Positions 11,487 to 23,377 of a DNA stretch of 64,000 bases are shown here, in pieces. Each line of letters opens with the position of its first letter. Position 1 is the first letter of the stretch. Position numbers and translations under genes: made by a program. The stretch comes from Agapanthus africanus (Eukaryota; Streptophyta; Magnoliopsida; Asparagales; Amaryllidaceae), in the NCBI GenBank assembly GCA_030015575.1, contig JASDDO010000001.1:326773595-326837594 (forward strand), read 5' to 3'. The notes beneath the pieces were generated by a model. That model searched no databases, was not told where the DNA came from, and worked only from the letters and a program-made list of their open reading frames with translations.

Positions 11487-11496
11487 AGTAGGAGAT
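11487..11496 (+). other. Polypurine tract of Cop-C
   Basis: AGTAGGAGAT directly precedes the 3' LTR; Cop-I and Cop-J have AGTGGGAGAT at the same place. It primes plus-strand DNA in LTR elements. Confidence 0.75.
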
Positions 11497-13684
11497 TGTT
11501 AGTTATATGAATGCCCTAGAGTCCATTACTGTAGATACGATGTATATTGTAGTAGATGCTAGGACATATTTAGGGAGGACTTTCTTGCTCGACATGATTG
11601 TACGCTATCTGGTTACACTTTATCTTAACATGTACTCTGATTGTCTCTATGTTACATGTTGATAAAGCCCTTATGATGAGTACTTGACTACCAGGACTAT
11701 GATGCGGATCATACTAGTGGGGACAGTGTAGTCGCCAAGTACATCCTTCAAATGTTCCTAGTCGTGGGAGTACCGAGACAGGGCATCAATACTCCAGAGT
11801 AGACTAGAGTATGCGCTTCTTGACCCATATGATGGGTGATGGATGATCCCATATCCATTGGTGTTTGGCATCAGAGAAGGTATACGGGTGCTCAGTAGAG
11901 ACTGGGTACACTGGACGGACTCGCCGAGAACATCCAGATGGTATTATACACCATGTCAGATGGCAGTTCTCTGGTGACACTGGTACAGGTTAGTCTGTAG
12001 ACCCGAGATCGTCACAGAGTCTTGTGTGATTCCCACTGTGCTTTGATTTCCATCATACCACGTCCAAGAGAGCGTGCAAAAAGGTGGCTTTTGGGTACAG
12101 TTCCGAATCACATGGAGGCAATGAGCGATAGGAGGGGATTCGTCTCTCCCGGTATAGGGAGTTGATGTTGCGCTGTGTTCGGTTGGCTATAACTAGAAAT
12201 CTCTGGCCAGGGTTGTTGAGATTTACTGGTAAGTGTTATCAGTAGTTTCTCTAACTGTTATAGACCTCATATCGACACAACTTATCAAGCTACTGGGGTC
12301 TGACGTTTACCACCCCTGGACGAGATATGCGGCATATCAGACGAAGAGACCGAACTGTACGGGAGTGTTACTGATTGGATTCGCAGGAGAAATTACAGGC
12401 TTGCTTGTTGATCTTCTGATCGCTCAATACCTGGGTGGCTGTTACGTTTAGCTGACCACTTGCAGCTTGTGGGTGTTTGATATGATCATCACCTACTGCC
12501 GGCGTATTGATGATTCTTTAGAGTTCTACACAGAGGTTTCTTGGCTCAGGCAAAACGGAGTAGGACATATGTGATATGTGCGGGAACGAGGACAATACGT
12601 GTATGTGATACCGTATTAGATTCTCGCGATATGAGATATCGGCCGGGTATATGAGATATAGCCGGGTCATCGGATCAAGTGTTGATTCGATAAACTGATA
12701 CAGATTATATTAGTTGGTTATTTGTGAAATAGCCGGATTATCGGATCAAGTGTTGATTCGATAATTTAATGTATAATTATATATTTCATATATTAAATTA
12801 AATTAACTGATATAAGCTCACTAAAAGATTCTTTTTCTCACTCGAGTAATACATTTATATATATGCGATATATGTTAAATGTATTATTTTATTTTGTTAC
12901 AATAAACATTGTATATGTGATATATAATATTGTAACATGTTACGGTTTTAATGCAACATGTTTAGTGGAGATTAAACAAGGTTAGGGTTTGATTTGGGTT
13001 AAACTTTTATAGAAGTTTCTAGAAGCTTTCCTTTTGTTTCTTGCAAAGATATTTGTATTAATATTTTGTGAGATATTTGTTTAACCCAACCCAACCCTTT
13101 AAACTTAGTTAAATCTCTACAATGGTTACATATACCATGGTTGCATTTCTAACCAAACACTTGACTTTCATTATTCATCACAAAAGAAATAGATCATTTT
13201 CTTCCTTCTTCTTCTTTGCTTGAAAAGCTTTCTAGCTTTTTGGGAGGTGATGAAAATGAGTGAGACTAAGAAAACAACTGAGAGCTAAAATCCTACTTCA
13301 TCATCCTAATCTATCCTAGCCATTTAGATTAGGGTGTTCACTTCATTAGTGAGTGAGAGATTGTGTTAAAGAAACTTCAAGGTAGATTATCTTTGTTATC
13401 GAAGATCGGAAGCAAGCTTGCATCTTTCTCTTCGTGGAGCCTCTCTAGAGTCCAGGTACTCGATGATCGCAGCGAAGGGACCTCAACACGGAGCTTTAGA
13501 AGTGAAGGACTGGACTACAAAGGTTATAATCCCAAACTCTTAGATGTTAAAGTGTTTAACATGCTTTGTTTCGCTTAATCTCTAGTTTAAAGATCTTGGT
13601 TAGGGTTGTTCGGCACGTCTAAATTTTAAATCGGGCATGGTTGATGCCTTATAGACCGTTGTGAGAGTGCCTAGTAACCCTATA
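11497..13684 (+). mobile_element. Cop-C 3' LTR (2188 bp)
   Basis: Starts TGTTAGTTATATG and ends CCCTATA (mutated from the CCCTACA of the family). It is clearly more diverged from Cop-I and Cop-J than those are from each other, as expected for an older insertion. The hairpin chain is at about 12198-12955. It abuts gypsy RT sequence at 13685, so Cop-C is inserted in Gyp-D. Confidence 0.88.
12198..12955 (+). other. LTR hairpin chain (Cop-C)
   Basis: Includes TACTGGTAA/TTATCAGTA (12224-12244), GATATG/CATATC, a perfect CGATAT-GAG-ATATCG (12627-12641), GGTTATTT-GTG-AAATAGCC (12716-12734), and two copies of ATCGGATCAA-GTG-TTGATTCGAT. Several stems use different bases from Cop-J but still pair. Confidence 0.65.
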
Positions 13685-14480
13685 GTCCTTTACCTCGCAT
13701 TGAAGATTTCTTTGATCAGCTTTAGGATGCGAGATATTTTTCTAAGTTTGTTTGGGATCAGGTCAACATTGTTGCGGGTTCGGGTGATGTCATTCTGAAG
13801 ACTGCTTTTGTGCGTGCTACGGGCTGTATGTGTTTTGGTGGTGTCGTTGGACTCACCAATGCCCTAGCAGCATTCGTGGATGTGATGAACCAGATTTCTT
13901 CTGGCCGTTTCTCGACTAGTTTATTGTTATGTCATTGATGACATTCTGGTCTATTCCAAGAGTCGTGAAGAACGTGAGCAGCACTTGAGGATTTGTTTTG
14001 CAGATACTGGGAGAGTACCAGCTATTTGCTAAATTCTCGGAGTGTTCCTTTAGGCTTGATTGTGTTGACTTATAGGTCTTGTAGTTACGGGAGACGGTTT
14101 CGTATAGTCCTGAGGAAGATCGAGGCCGTACAGCTTTGGCCCAGATTTGTGTACGGGAAGGAGGTCCGCAGATTTTAGGCTTAGCAGGTTTTTACTGCCG
14201 TGTCATGCAGGACTGCTTGTGTGGCGCTGCACCGTTGACTGGACTGACCGGAAAGGTGGTTCCTTTTCTTTGGACTGAGGCGTGTGTGCGGAGTTTTCAG
14301 CAATTGAAGACTCGGTTGACAACTGCACCAGTTCTTTCTTTGCTTTCTGGTTTGGGTGACTTTGTTGAGTACAGCTTAAGTTCGCCTCTACTGAAGGGAT
14401 GGCTTGCTCATGTCCGCGCCCTTCCATTTTTTTCCTTAATCGTTTTCGCGGGGCACAGCTCACCGATGCTCGTTGTCTGT
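13685..14480 (+). pseudogene. Gyp-D: Ty3/gypsy reverse transcriptase and RNase H remnant
   Basis: Starts inside RT at PLPRIEDFFDQL and continues DARYFSKF, then GLTNALAAFVDVMNQ. The catalytic box follows as VIDDILVYSKS, with the aspartates at 13937-13942. Next is FLGLAGFYCRV, then the RT/RNase H connection APLTGLTGKVVPFLW and the TTAPVLSL block. These are in order and typical of plant gypsy elements of the chromovirus type. The reading changes frame several times, with internal stops. The left end is the Cop-C insertion point, so protease and the N-terminal RT lie outside the window. It is inactive. Confidence 0.85.
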
Positions 14481-14489
14481 GATACTTGA

Positions 14490-15815
14490 GCATGTTCGGC
14501 AGGGTAAAGATTCGGAGTCCTTGATTTGTGACCAGGGTGTGCTACGTTTAGGGACGCATTCGTGTGTACCTCATACTGCTGATGGGTAGAAACATGAAAT
14601 CTAGAGCAAGCACATCAGTCATCTTTCTGTGTTCATTCAAGTTCCACCAATTTGTAGCGTGACTTGTGAGATAGTTACGGGTGGACAGGGATGAAGTGTG
14701 AAGTTTCGGATCTCGTTTCGAGGTGTCTGTCTTGTTGTGAGCTAGGGTTGATCATTTGAGACCGGCTGGAGAGTTGCACCTTTTTACCGTTCTAGAGTGG
14801 GAATGGTAGCAGATCTCCATGAATTTCATTGTAGTGTCTACCCAGGTCTAGACAGGGTGTGACTCCATTTGGGTGTTTGTTGTCCGGTTATGCTCAGTTT
14901 GCTCAGTTGTTCTTCGTTAAGTTTGTGTGTTTGCAAGGAGTTCCTTCATGTGTTGTATCCAATGGAGGCACCCTGTTTGCTTGGCGTTCTTGGCAGAAGC
15001 TTTAGAAAGCCTTGGGTACTGGTTGAGTTTTAGCTCCTCTTTCCATCCGTTGGACGATGGTTAGACAGAGCAGAATATACAGACTCTGGAGGATAAGCTT
15101 GTGCTTACGTACTAAGTGGTTATTGGCAGTTGGGATCATCACTTGCCATTGTTAAGGTTCTTCTTCGATAGCTGTTATCAAGAGACATTCCAATTGGCAA
15201 CTTTTAGGCTTGTTGCTAGGTGGTGTCGATCGCCAGTCTGTTTTTCTGACTCTGCGTGAGTAGGATTTTTGGACCCCAGCTAGTCGAGAGGCTTCGGAGA
15301 TGATCCAGTTGATTCAGGTCAGGTTGAGAGTAGCCCAATGCAGACAGAAGTCTTATGCCGACCGTGGTGGTCCCAGACTTGAGTTCGCACTGTGAGATCA
15401 TGTATTCCTACGGATTTTTCCGAAGAATGGCATGTTGAGTTTTGGGAAGCTTAGTCCCAGATTGTAGGTCCTTTTGAGATCCTCAAGCGAGTTAGTACCG
15501 TTGCCTATAAATTGGCACTTCCGCCCAGATTATTGAGTATTCACCCCATTTCCCTTGTGTCGATACTTCGCAATTACCTTCATGACCTTTCTCATTTGAT
15601 TCTGCACCAGACCATTTAGTTTTGACGCGATCTTTTCGTTCACCAAAAGACGATAATGTTGGTGGATCGGTAAGTGAAGAAAGTTCGGTCAAGGGTCTTG
15701 CCGTCCGTGAAGGTCCTCTGGCGTGGCCCGAGCAGTGAGGAGGTCACCTGGGAGACCGAGGACGAGATGAGGAAGAAATATCCCCTTCTTTTTGAAGGTA
15801 CGCGTAGCTAGATTT
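14490..15815 (+). pseudogene. Gyp-D: gypsy integrase remnant
   Basis: Fragments in several frames follow the RNase H part. They include ADLHEFHCSVYPG (zinc-finger and linker area), core-domain pieces near 14900-15100, and a conserved C-terminal end near 15690-15800 reading KGLAVREGPLAWPEQ and then VTWETEDEMRKKYPLLF. Many stops and frameshifts are present. I see no chromodomain. Integrase would insert the cDNA. The gene ends about 50 bp before the polypurine tract. Confidence 0.75.
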
Positions 15816-15841
15816 TTAAATTCGGGGACCGAATTTCTTTA

Positions 15842-15853
15842 TGGAGGGAAGAT
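15842..15853 (+). other. Polypurine tract of Gyp-D
   Basis: TGGAGGGAAGAT directly before the LTR start TGTAACGC. The preceding AATTCGGGGACCGAATTT is shared with Gyp-E at 27002-27019, so the two are related families. Confidence 0.8.
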
Positions 15854-16869
15854 TGTAACGCTTCGAAATTCGTTTAGATTAATTTCGTGTTAATTGGCAA
15901 TAATGCGTGTTTTTCATAAAATCTCGTAATTATTAATTCCACATAAACTAGAATAAATCAAACTTTAATTGTGAAATTATGTAATTATATATAATTGTGT
16001 TTTATTAATTATTAATTAGTTTAGTGTTCACTTAATTAAAAAGTTACGTAATCATTTTTCCTAAGCAATTTAGTGTAACATGCATGCACAACTTAACACA
16101 TATTGTAACACTTTCTTCTTTCCCCTCTTCATTCAAAATTTTCATTTCCTTCCTTTTTAATAAAACCATAACAAACAAAAACTAAAACTAATAAGAAATA
16201 AGAAAAAAGAAAAGAAATGAGAGGCATGGTGCATTTAATGGGCATGGGGAGCTTTGAATTTGCACAACACTATCTCTCTCCCCCCCTGCAGCAACAGCTC
16301 CTGCAGCCTTCCCCCATTCTCCTTCCTCTCATCATTTCTAACATCATCTCCATTCACAAAAATCCATCATTTATCACACCAACCTCACATTTATCACTCC
16401 AAAGTCATTCCTTTGTTGGTTTTTGAGCCTACTCTGAGTTCTAGGAGGCAAGGCCAGCAAGTTTATGCCACCACTTGACCATTGTGAGGTATTAAGCCCA
16501 CCTTAATCACCTCTTTGCTAACTTGTAGTTTATTTAGCATAAATTAGTGTTCATTTGGGTTTTAGTGCTAATTAGGTGGTTTAAGAGAAGATTAGGTTAA
16601 GTTAAGGTTGTTTTGGCTTGATTAACTTAATTAAGTGCTATTAGTGTCGTTTAACCCAAGTATTTGCTTCAGTTTACACTAAAATACCATATTGTTTTAG
16701 TTTAGGGTTAATTAAACGTTTTAGTTAAGATATTGGGTAGTTTTGTGATATGCTTTTAAACCGAGTGCTTCATGAAAAAGTTGCAGATACTGGGACTTAG
16801 TTACTGAGCTAGGAACACACACACAAAGAACGAGACTCCACCTTCCATCCCAGGCCGCAGAAAAATTCA

Positions 16870-16894
16870 TTCTGGCCGCAAATTGCGGCCAGAA
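16870..16894 (+). other. Perfect 25-bp palindrome in Gyp-D LTR
   Basis: TTCTGGCCGCAA (16870-16881), one central A, then TTGCGGCCAGAA (16883-16894). Confidence 0.85.
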
Positions 16895-17876
16895 GGGTGA
16901 ATTGGATGTTAGTGGTTTTTCTGTAGGTGTCTGCTAGGTTTTGTAGGTGTTTGGTATATACAACTTTTCCTATTTCCACTCGAGTCAAAATCTGGGATCT
17001 AAAACCTTGTTTTCTATACTTTTAGACTTGCGCGAAACACATGTTCTGAGTTTGGGTCTGGTGTGTTCTGCGTATCACGGCGTGTCAGGGTGGTTCCAGG
17101 CGCTTGCACACATGTTTTGGTGCCACGTTTGCACACGCGTTAGCTTGCGACGCTAGTTTTTCATATATTCTTGATATCATGTTTTTGCAGGACTCTAGCC
17201 TTATGTGTGTTGCCTTGTATAAATTCTAGGATCGCAGGCGGGGATTTCGGACGCTGCGAAGAAGGGGAAACAGGTGGTTGGATTTACCTAGCCACGAACG
17301 TAGTGAGTAGATTTAACATCTACATGGGAATCGCCCGCATGGCGTTATGCGTCTGGGCTAGAGATGAAATGATATTAGTCACATATTCTACTGCATATAT
17401 AGAGTTTGCGTATACACCTCATCGCATATTATTTACCTGTTGTGCTTGGACATGTACCCTTAGGACACAACAACATTATTGACGGTTCATATTTCACGAG
17501 CACTAATTTTATGCTACACACACACCGTTGATAATTTCCATGACACGCACAACACCTATACACATGTGATATTTTATTGTTTAGGGATATTATGACATGA
17601 TCCTTATATTCCATTTTACATATGACATATAGCATACATGTATACTTACATGCTTACACATATGCTTTGAGATAACTACATGTTCACCTTTATTTGATGT
17701 TATATGGACTTGGAGAAATTAGGAACCGCATGATATATTTTATAACTTGTTGCAATTAAATAGCGATTTTTCCTTTGTATGCTCATATTACTGTTTCACG
17801 TTGCATATATTATAATTCATGGATTTCGCATTGTGATATGGTTTTCATATGATGTTTTCTGGATTGTTTGACTCCT

Positions 17877-17973
17877 GCGTATATATATATCAGTGGTATA
17901 GGACGCTGATATATATATGTATACCCATCGTATATATATATATTAGTGGTATGGGACACTGATATATATATAC
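17877..17973 (+). repeat. Two tandem TA-rich hairpins in Gyp-D LTR
   Basis: Two units of about 60 bp. In each, a (TA)n arm ending in CAG or TAGTG pairs with a CTGA(TA)n or CACTGA(TA)n arm around a GTATAGGAC- or GTATGGGA-type loop. Confidence 0.7.
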
Positions 17974-18039
17974 ACCTACATAATATATCATCATAATGAT
18001 CTATGCAAATATACTTATTCATTAGATACGAGAGGGGCC

Positions 18040-18044
18040 TATAT
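18040..18044 (+). repeat. Left target duplication of Gyp-E
   Basis: TATAT before the 5' LTR against TTTAT (32084-32088) after the 3' LTR: one mismatch, taken as an aged 5-bp duplication. Both sides read into the same 22-bp repeat of the Gyp-D LTR. Confidence 0.6.
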
Positions 18045-20901
18045 TGTAACATTTCAGAAAATATAAAATATTATTTTTGGAATTTAAGATTACATAAATA
18101 CATTTCCCGAAAACTACCCGATTTGCGAAATTGGGGTTTTTCGAAAAAGGGTATAAATATATACCAATATTTGTGAAATAAATGAAAATTAAAATGATTT
18201 ATTCATTTAAAAATATATTTAACGGATTATGCAATTTTAAAATTTATTATACGCAGTTTTGATAAAAACCAGATTAGCGTACTGCTAATCGCTATTAAGC
18301 CAAATCCGTGCTTCTACAGTTTTCATGATTAGTGCACCTTGACATGTTTCATATGGTTACATGTTGTTTCATTTCATTTGGGTTATGTGTTATGGTTTAT
18401 TGGTGGGGAGAAAAGAAAAGGAAAAGTCAAAGGGGACAAAATGATTAGGTTAGGTAGACTTTTGGGGAGAGAGAGAGAGAGAGAGAGTGAATATTAGTGA
18501 GAGAGAGAGGGGGGGGGCTGCTGCCACTTCATTTCCCCCCATCATTTTATCTTCTCTCCTTCATCTTCCTTAAACTCACAACCCTCCACTTAAATCTCTA
18601 GATCTATCCCCAAACAATCCCTAAAACCCTAAACCCCTTTCACAAAAATTAATCCCCATCTCTTCCTCTACACATTGAACCGAGCAAAGTGGGATTTTGA
18701 CGACATTGGGAAGTTAGTGCTGCCTAGAGTGGACTAGACGATGTATAACTTCTTCCTTTTAGTTTAGTTTTGTACGATGTCGTATTTTAGTGTATTTTTG
18801 TGCTATCCAGGACCTGCTATGACCCCGAGTGTTCACTGTAAAAACAAACAGTGTGATAGTGTTGTACTTGTAACCCTAAGTGTCCACTTGAAGAACAAGA
18901 CCTATCTGGGCGGTTTTGGCCGGCGACTATTGGGGAAATTCCGGCGACCTCGGGTAGGTAGAGGAGTTAGGGTTTGGGTTCTGTAGGGTAGCTACCTGAA
19001 GGTGTTTAAGGGTGTTTGTTCCTACTAGATTTTTCTGTTGTGATAATAGGTGGAATCTTGGAACTGCTATAGGTGTTTACATGACCTTGGTGACACGTTA
19101 CCCTGACCTGAACCTTAGAATTGAACCGATGCACGAACTTAGAATTGATCTGTATTGGTTTTGTGACTTTTGTGTGCCTACTGTGAATCTAGTATGACCT
19201 GGGGAATATCTGAGACAACCAAACAATACCAGAGACCAATTTTAGACCAGAGGAGACCACCATGACAAAACGAGACCCAACTGAGCATAGGGGGCTGGTC
19301 TTGCCGGAATTTCTAGGGTTTGGGACCGACCACTTGGTTGTCTGGGGTGTTGGGATTGGTTCGGTAGCTCAATTACACATTATGCATCACCGTATACTTA
19401 TTTGCTTTCCCTTATTTGACCTGAGTCAAAATCTGGGAACACTTGTGTGTGATTTAGGATATGTTTTCCGTATTTTGAATGATAAGTCTTGATATTTGGA
19501 TTAGTTTTTGGTTGTCGCATGTTTGTACAACGACAACAAGGGTTGTTTGGTTGATTTTGAACGCGTATGCTATAGGTTCTAACCTACGAGCAAGGCGCGT
19601 GCCGTTTTGGATTTTAGAACTTGATTTTTATAGCGTTGCGATATGTGTTGTTATTGTAGGTACCTTCGCGTAGATTCTGAGACGACAGAGCATGGTGTCA
19701 ATGACTTCGGCAAGCGAAGACCACTGTGAGTAGATCTATATCTACCGGGGAAGTCGGGGGGATGGCGTATAGCATCCCCATAAAGTTTTGATGGAAACTG
19801 ATTTATAGAATATGGTTAAGGGAACCTAGATTTGGAAACTAGGGTTAGAGTTAAATGATAGTTAGTAAAACAATATTAGAAACTAAGGGTAGTTAGAAAT
19901 GATATAATACGGCTAATACGTGATGATGGGATTTGAGGATGATGTTTGACGATATTGCCGTTTAGGATACTATAGGATTAGATAGTCGACGTAGATGTGT
20001 CATCCGAACCATACATATTTCTAAACTGAAAAATCATATGCATCTTTTAAACAGATACCTTGGGGGACGTTACGGATTTTCAAATGATATCTTTTTCTTA
20101 AAAGCACCGTAACTCCTGTTTTTAAAACTACGATTCGCTTCTTTTAAAATTCGCTTGTATGGTTCGCGGGTGTATGTTAGATTAGATACTTATACTTATA
20201 GTAGAGATAGAATGTTTATGTAAATTCGACTTAATGTGAGATATAAATGCGATGAAAGAATATAAGACGAATATGATGAGATGATGATATGATGATATGA
20301 TGGTATACGGATGCGGGTCGATCGAGATGATTTATACCCTGCCGGTCCCCTGATATGAGATTATTGCGGATGTGACCTGGGACATAGGTATATAGGGATA
20401 TATATATAGAATGTTGTGAATCATAGATGATAGGTTGTACGTGATATTAGGTCGTATTCTCATTTGTTGTATAGGATGATAGGATCCCTTTTAGCTTAAT
20501 ACCGCCGTACGATGATTTTCCGTGCGTGATGAGTTTGACTTGATGATTGATCCATACCCTTGACTAGAGGTTGTCGTACGATGGATTATACCGTACGCAA
20601 TGTTGTTAGGCTGGATGCCGATTGATAGATTCACCGACTCGACCATGTTAGATATGTATACCTTATAGCTTCTATCTGACAATTTACCTTATGATGCATT
20701 CGTGTTATTCACAGTGTACTACTTATACCTGTGATAGTACACCTACACCATTATCGATGATGCGCATATTACACGTACACAGATTGTAGGCTTACACACT
20801 TCATCATCGATAATTGCCGTATCACTACACAGTAGGATTGCTGAATCATGATATGACTCTTTGCATAACATGCTTACATATACATCGATATACCTATATT
20901 T

Positions 20902-21640
20902 GCGCACATACACATTGTATATTCATATTGGTGCACATATACATTGATACATCCTTATTTGCGCACATACACATTATATATTCATATCGATGCACATATA
21001 CATTGATACATCCTTATTTGCGCACATACACATTATATATTCATATCGGTGCACATATACATTGATACATCCTTATTTGCGCACATACACATTGTATATT
21101 CATATTGGTGCACATATACATTGATACATCCTTATTTACGCACATACACATTGTATGTTCATATTGGTGCACATATACATTGATACATCCTTATTTACGC
21201 ACATACACAATGTATGTTCATATTGGTGCACATATACATTGATACATCCTTATTTGCGCACATACACATTGTATATTCATATTGGTGCACATATATATTG
21301 ATACATCCTTATTTGCGTACATACACATTGTATATTCATATTGGTGCACATATACTTTGGTAAATCCATATTTGCGCACATACACATTGTATATTCATAT
21401 TGGTGCACATATACATTGATACATCCTTATTTGCGCACACAAACATTGTATATTCATATTGGTGCACATATACATTGATACATCCTTATTTGCGCACATA
21501 CACATTGTATATTCATATTGGTGCACATATACATTGATACATCCATACTTGCGCATATGCACATTGCATACCCATCTTGGCGCATATGCATATTGGTACC
21601 TCTATACTTGCGCATATACATATTGTGCCTACATAGATAA
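20902..21640 (+). repeat. 59-bp tandem array, about 12-13 units
   Basis: The unit begins GCGCACATACACATTG and ends CATCCTTATTT. Unit starts are at 20902, 20961, 21020, 21079, 21138, 21197 and so on, exactly 59 bp apart. The last two units are diverged. Open frames across it on both strands are by-products of the repeat. Confidence 0.92.
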
Positions 21641-22330
21641 CTGGTTTTATTGGAAAATTGGGAACCGTGTGTTATATTTTAAAACTGGAATCATTTAAAA
21701 GAGCAGTTTTCTCTTAATATGTCATATCACTGTTCCATGTTGCATGATATACGGATATGCATACATTTCTATCATATGTCGCATACATCATGCTTTATGA
21801 TTTTACGCATTGAGATATACTGTTTTCATGAGATTTCTGGATTTGAGAACCGTGGCGATTTCAAAAAAAAAGCATCTTCTGTTTTAAAAACCCGGTTTCT
21901 CTTGATATGATATTTCAGTGCGTCCACCATGTGTTTTCTCGGTTCTGAGAGCGACATGTGAAGCCCGATTCGAGGAGGCAGATGAGGCCGGCTGCGGGTA
22001 CATGGTGGACCCGGTATGGTACCCCGGGGCGAGAGAGATTTCGTGTGGATGAAGATGAGCCTGGCAGAGGGACAACTACCTACCGGTGATAGCATTTAGG
22101 CTCGGTGGATATCCGGAGAATACCGACCAGAGTCTAGAGATGATATGGGCCGATCCGGACTGTTAGAGCCCGTGGGCCGATCCGGACCGACGGAGCCCGA
22201 TATATGAGGATTTACGTGCCGATGCTACGCACGGTTTTCATGATGTTTTCGAGTGTCGGTGCTAGGCACTCAGGTTCCATGATTTTTTATGTGTCGCGAG
22301 GGACACACGTTGATTTATATCCTCATGCTT

Positions 22331-22510
22331 ACATGCATACATACACCGATTATATGGTTGGACGAGATCCACATGCATACATACACCGATTATATGATTG
22401 GACGAGATCCACGTGCATACAGACACTGATTATATGGTTGGAAGAGATCCACATGCATACATACACTGATTATATGGGTGGACGAGATCCACATGCATAC
22501 ATGCATTGAT
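22331..22510 (+). repeat. 40-bp tandem array, about 4.5 units
   Basis: ACATGCATACATACACCGAT-type units start at 22331, 22371, 22411, 22451 and 22491. Confidence 0.9.
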
Positions 22511-23363
22511 TATTACTATTGGATGTTATCCACATGCATATAGGTATTGACTACCTCGTTGCTACACATACAGACCCGGTCACCCTAGATATCATAGTAT
22601 TACCTTTATGATATAGTTGACCAATGAGTCGTTGTTTATTCGATTTCTATCTGTTGATATTTTTCTACTAACGAGTTGGCAACTCACCCCCGCTGTGCCA
22701 CAGTTCTTGCAGGTTGACCGCTTGGATCAGTAACGGCTTCGCTGGCACACAGTTGCATTCGGATGTTTTGCACTGGTAGGTGGGACATTTGTATCGTACC
22801 CACTCTTGTATCTATATTTCATTATTGTATATAGTTAACTCCATCAATCAAAATTAGTAAATTGTATAAGTAATGAGACTTAGTAGGATTTTGGTTGCGA
22901 GACTTAGAGCGAGGGGTTTTCCGCTACTTGTGGTTTGTTATCTTGCTTATTTACTTATCTTTTCTGGTGAACTTCGCCGTTGGGCGTCGTATACTTATTT
23001 ATATTGTCTAGCGTGGTTATGATCGGCAGTTTGGCGAAGAGCTAGCTCCCGCTTGGGGATGCCATTATTCTTATCTTGTATATATGGTTTTGGATCAAAA
23101 TATACAAAGAAGGTGCTGCCAAAATTTTTAAAAGACGAAACATGTTTTCAAACTGGTAAATTTCACTTGCATTATTCATGTTCCTTTTCTATGCATTAAG
23201 AAAACTTGATTTCATTATACCTTTATTTCAAAAGCTCACCTCCTTTATTTTTCTTAAAAGGTTTAGATTTCTGGGTTTCAGCTTACTTGAATTCCGTTAC
23301 GCCTTTAGACATTGCGTGATTCAAGTGCTGGTCACGAGCTAATATTTCAGGTCATGATAAAGT

Positions 23364-23377
23364 TGGTATCAGAGAGC
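23364..23377 (+). other. Primer-binding site of Gyp-E
   Basis: TGGTATCAGAGAGC, four bases after the LTR end. It resembles TGGTATCAGAGC with an extra AG. Confidence 0.7.

Larger units (their letters stand above)
15854..18044 (+). mobile_element. Gyp-D 3' LTR, first part
   Basis: Starts TGTAACGC. It is interrupted at 18044 by Gyp-E and resumes at 32084, giving an LTR of about 3.35 kb that ends GTGACA at 33238. It has AT-rich and pyrimidine-rich stretches and a pair of TA-rich hairpins. Short open frames here show no family signature. Confidence 0.85.
18045..23359 (+). mobile_element. Gyp-E 5' LTR (5315 bp)
   Basis: An unusually long LTR, from TGTAACATTTCAG to GTCATGATA (mutated from the GTCGTGACA seen at the 3' copy). 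It contains a TATA-like TATAAATATATA near 18153 and a (GA)n tract at about 18470-18510. A pyrimidine-rich stretch follows near 18530-18600. The LTR also has a 59-bp tandem array (20902-21640), a 40-bp array (22331-22500) and the gypsy-wide GAGTTGGCAACTC block (22673-22685). A 69-codon open frame at 18777-18986 and its 70-codon counterpart in the 3' LTR have no recognisable domain. Confidence 0.88.

Noticed and set aside
10034-11496. An active copia polymerase in Cop-C, since YVDD and long frames remain
   Set aside because: A frame change splits RT, RNase H has stops, and everything upstream of the integrase/RT linker is separated by Cop-B.
18610-18630. Telomere-like CCCTAAA
   Set aside because: Only one or two imperfect units; not an interstitial telomere array.
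18777-18986. LTR frame of 69-70 codons present in both Gyp-E LTRs
   Set aside because: Shared because the LTRs are copies of each other; no start context or domain supports a gene.
20902-21640. CRISPR-like regular repeats
   Set aside because: The 59-bp units abut without unique spacers, occur in both LTRs of a plant retrotransposon, and are ordinary tandem repeats.
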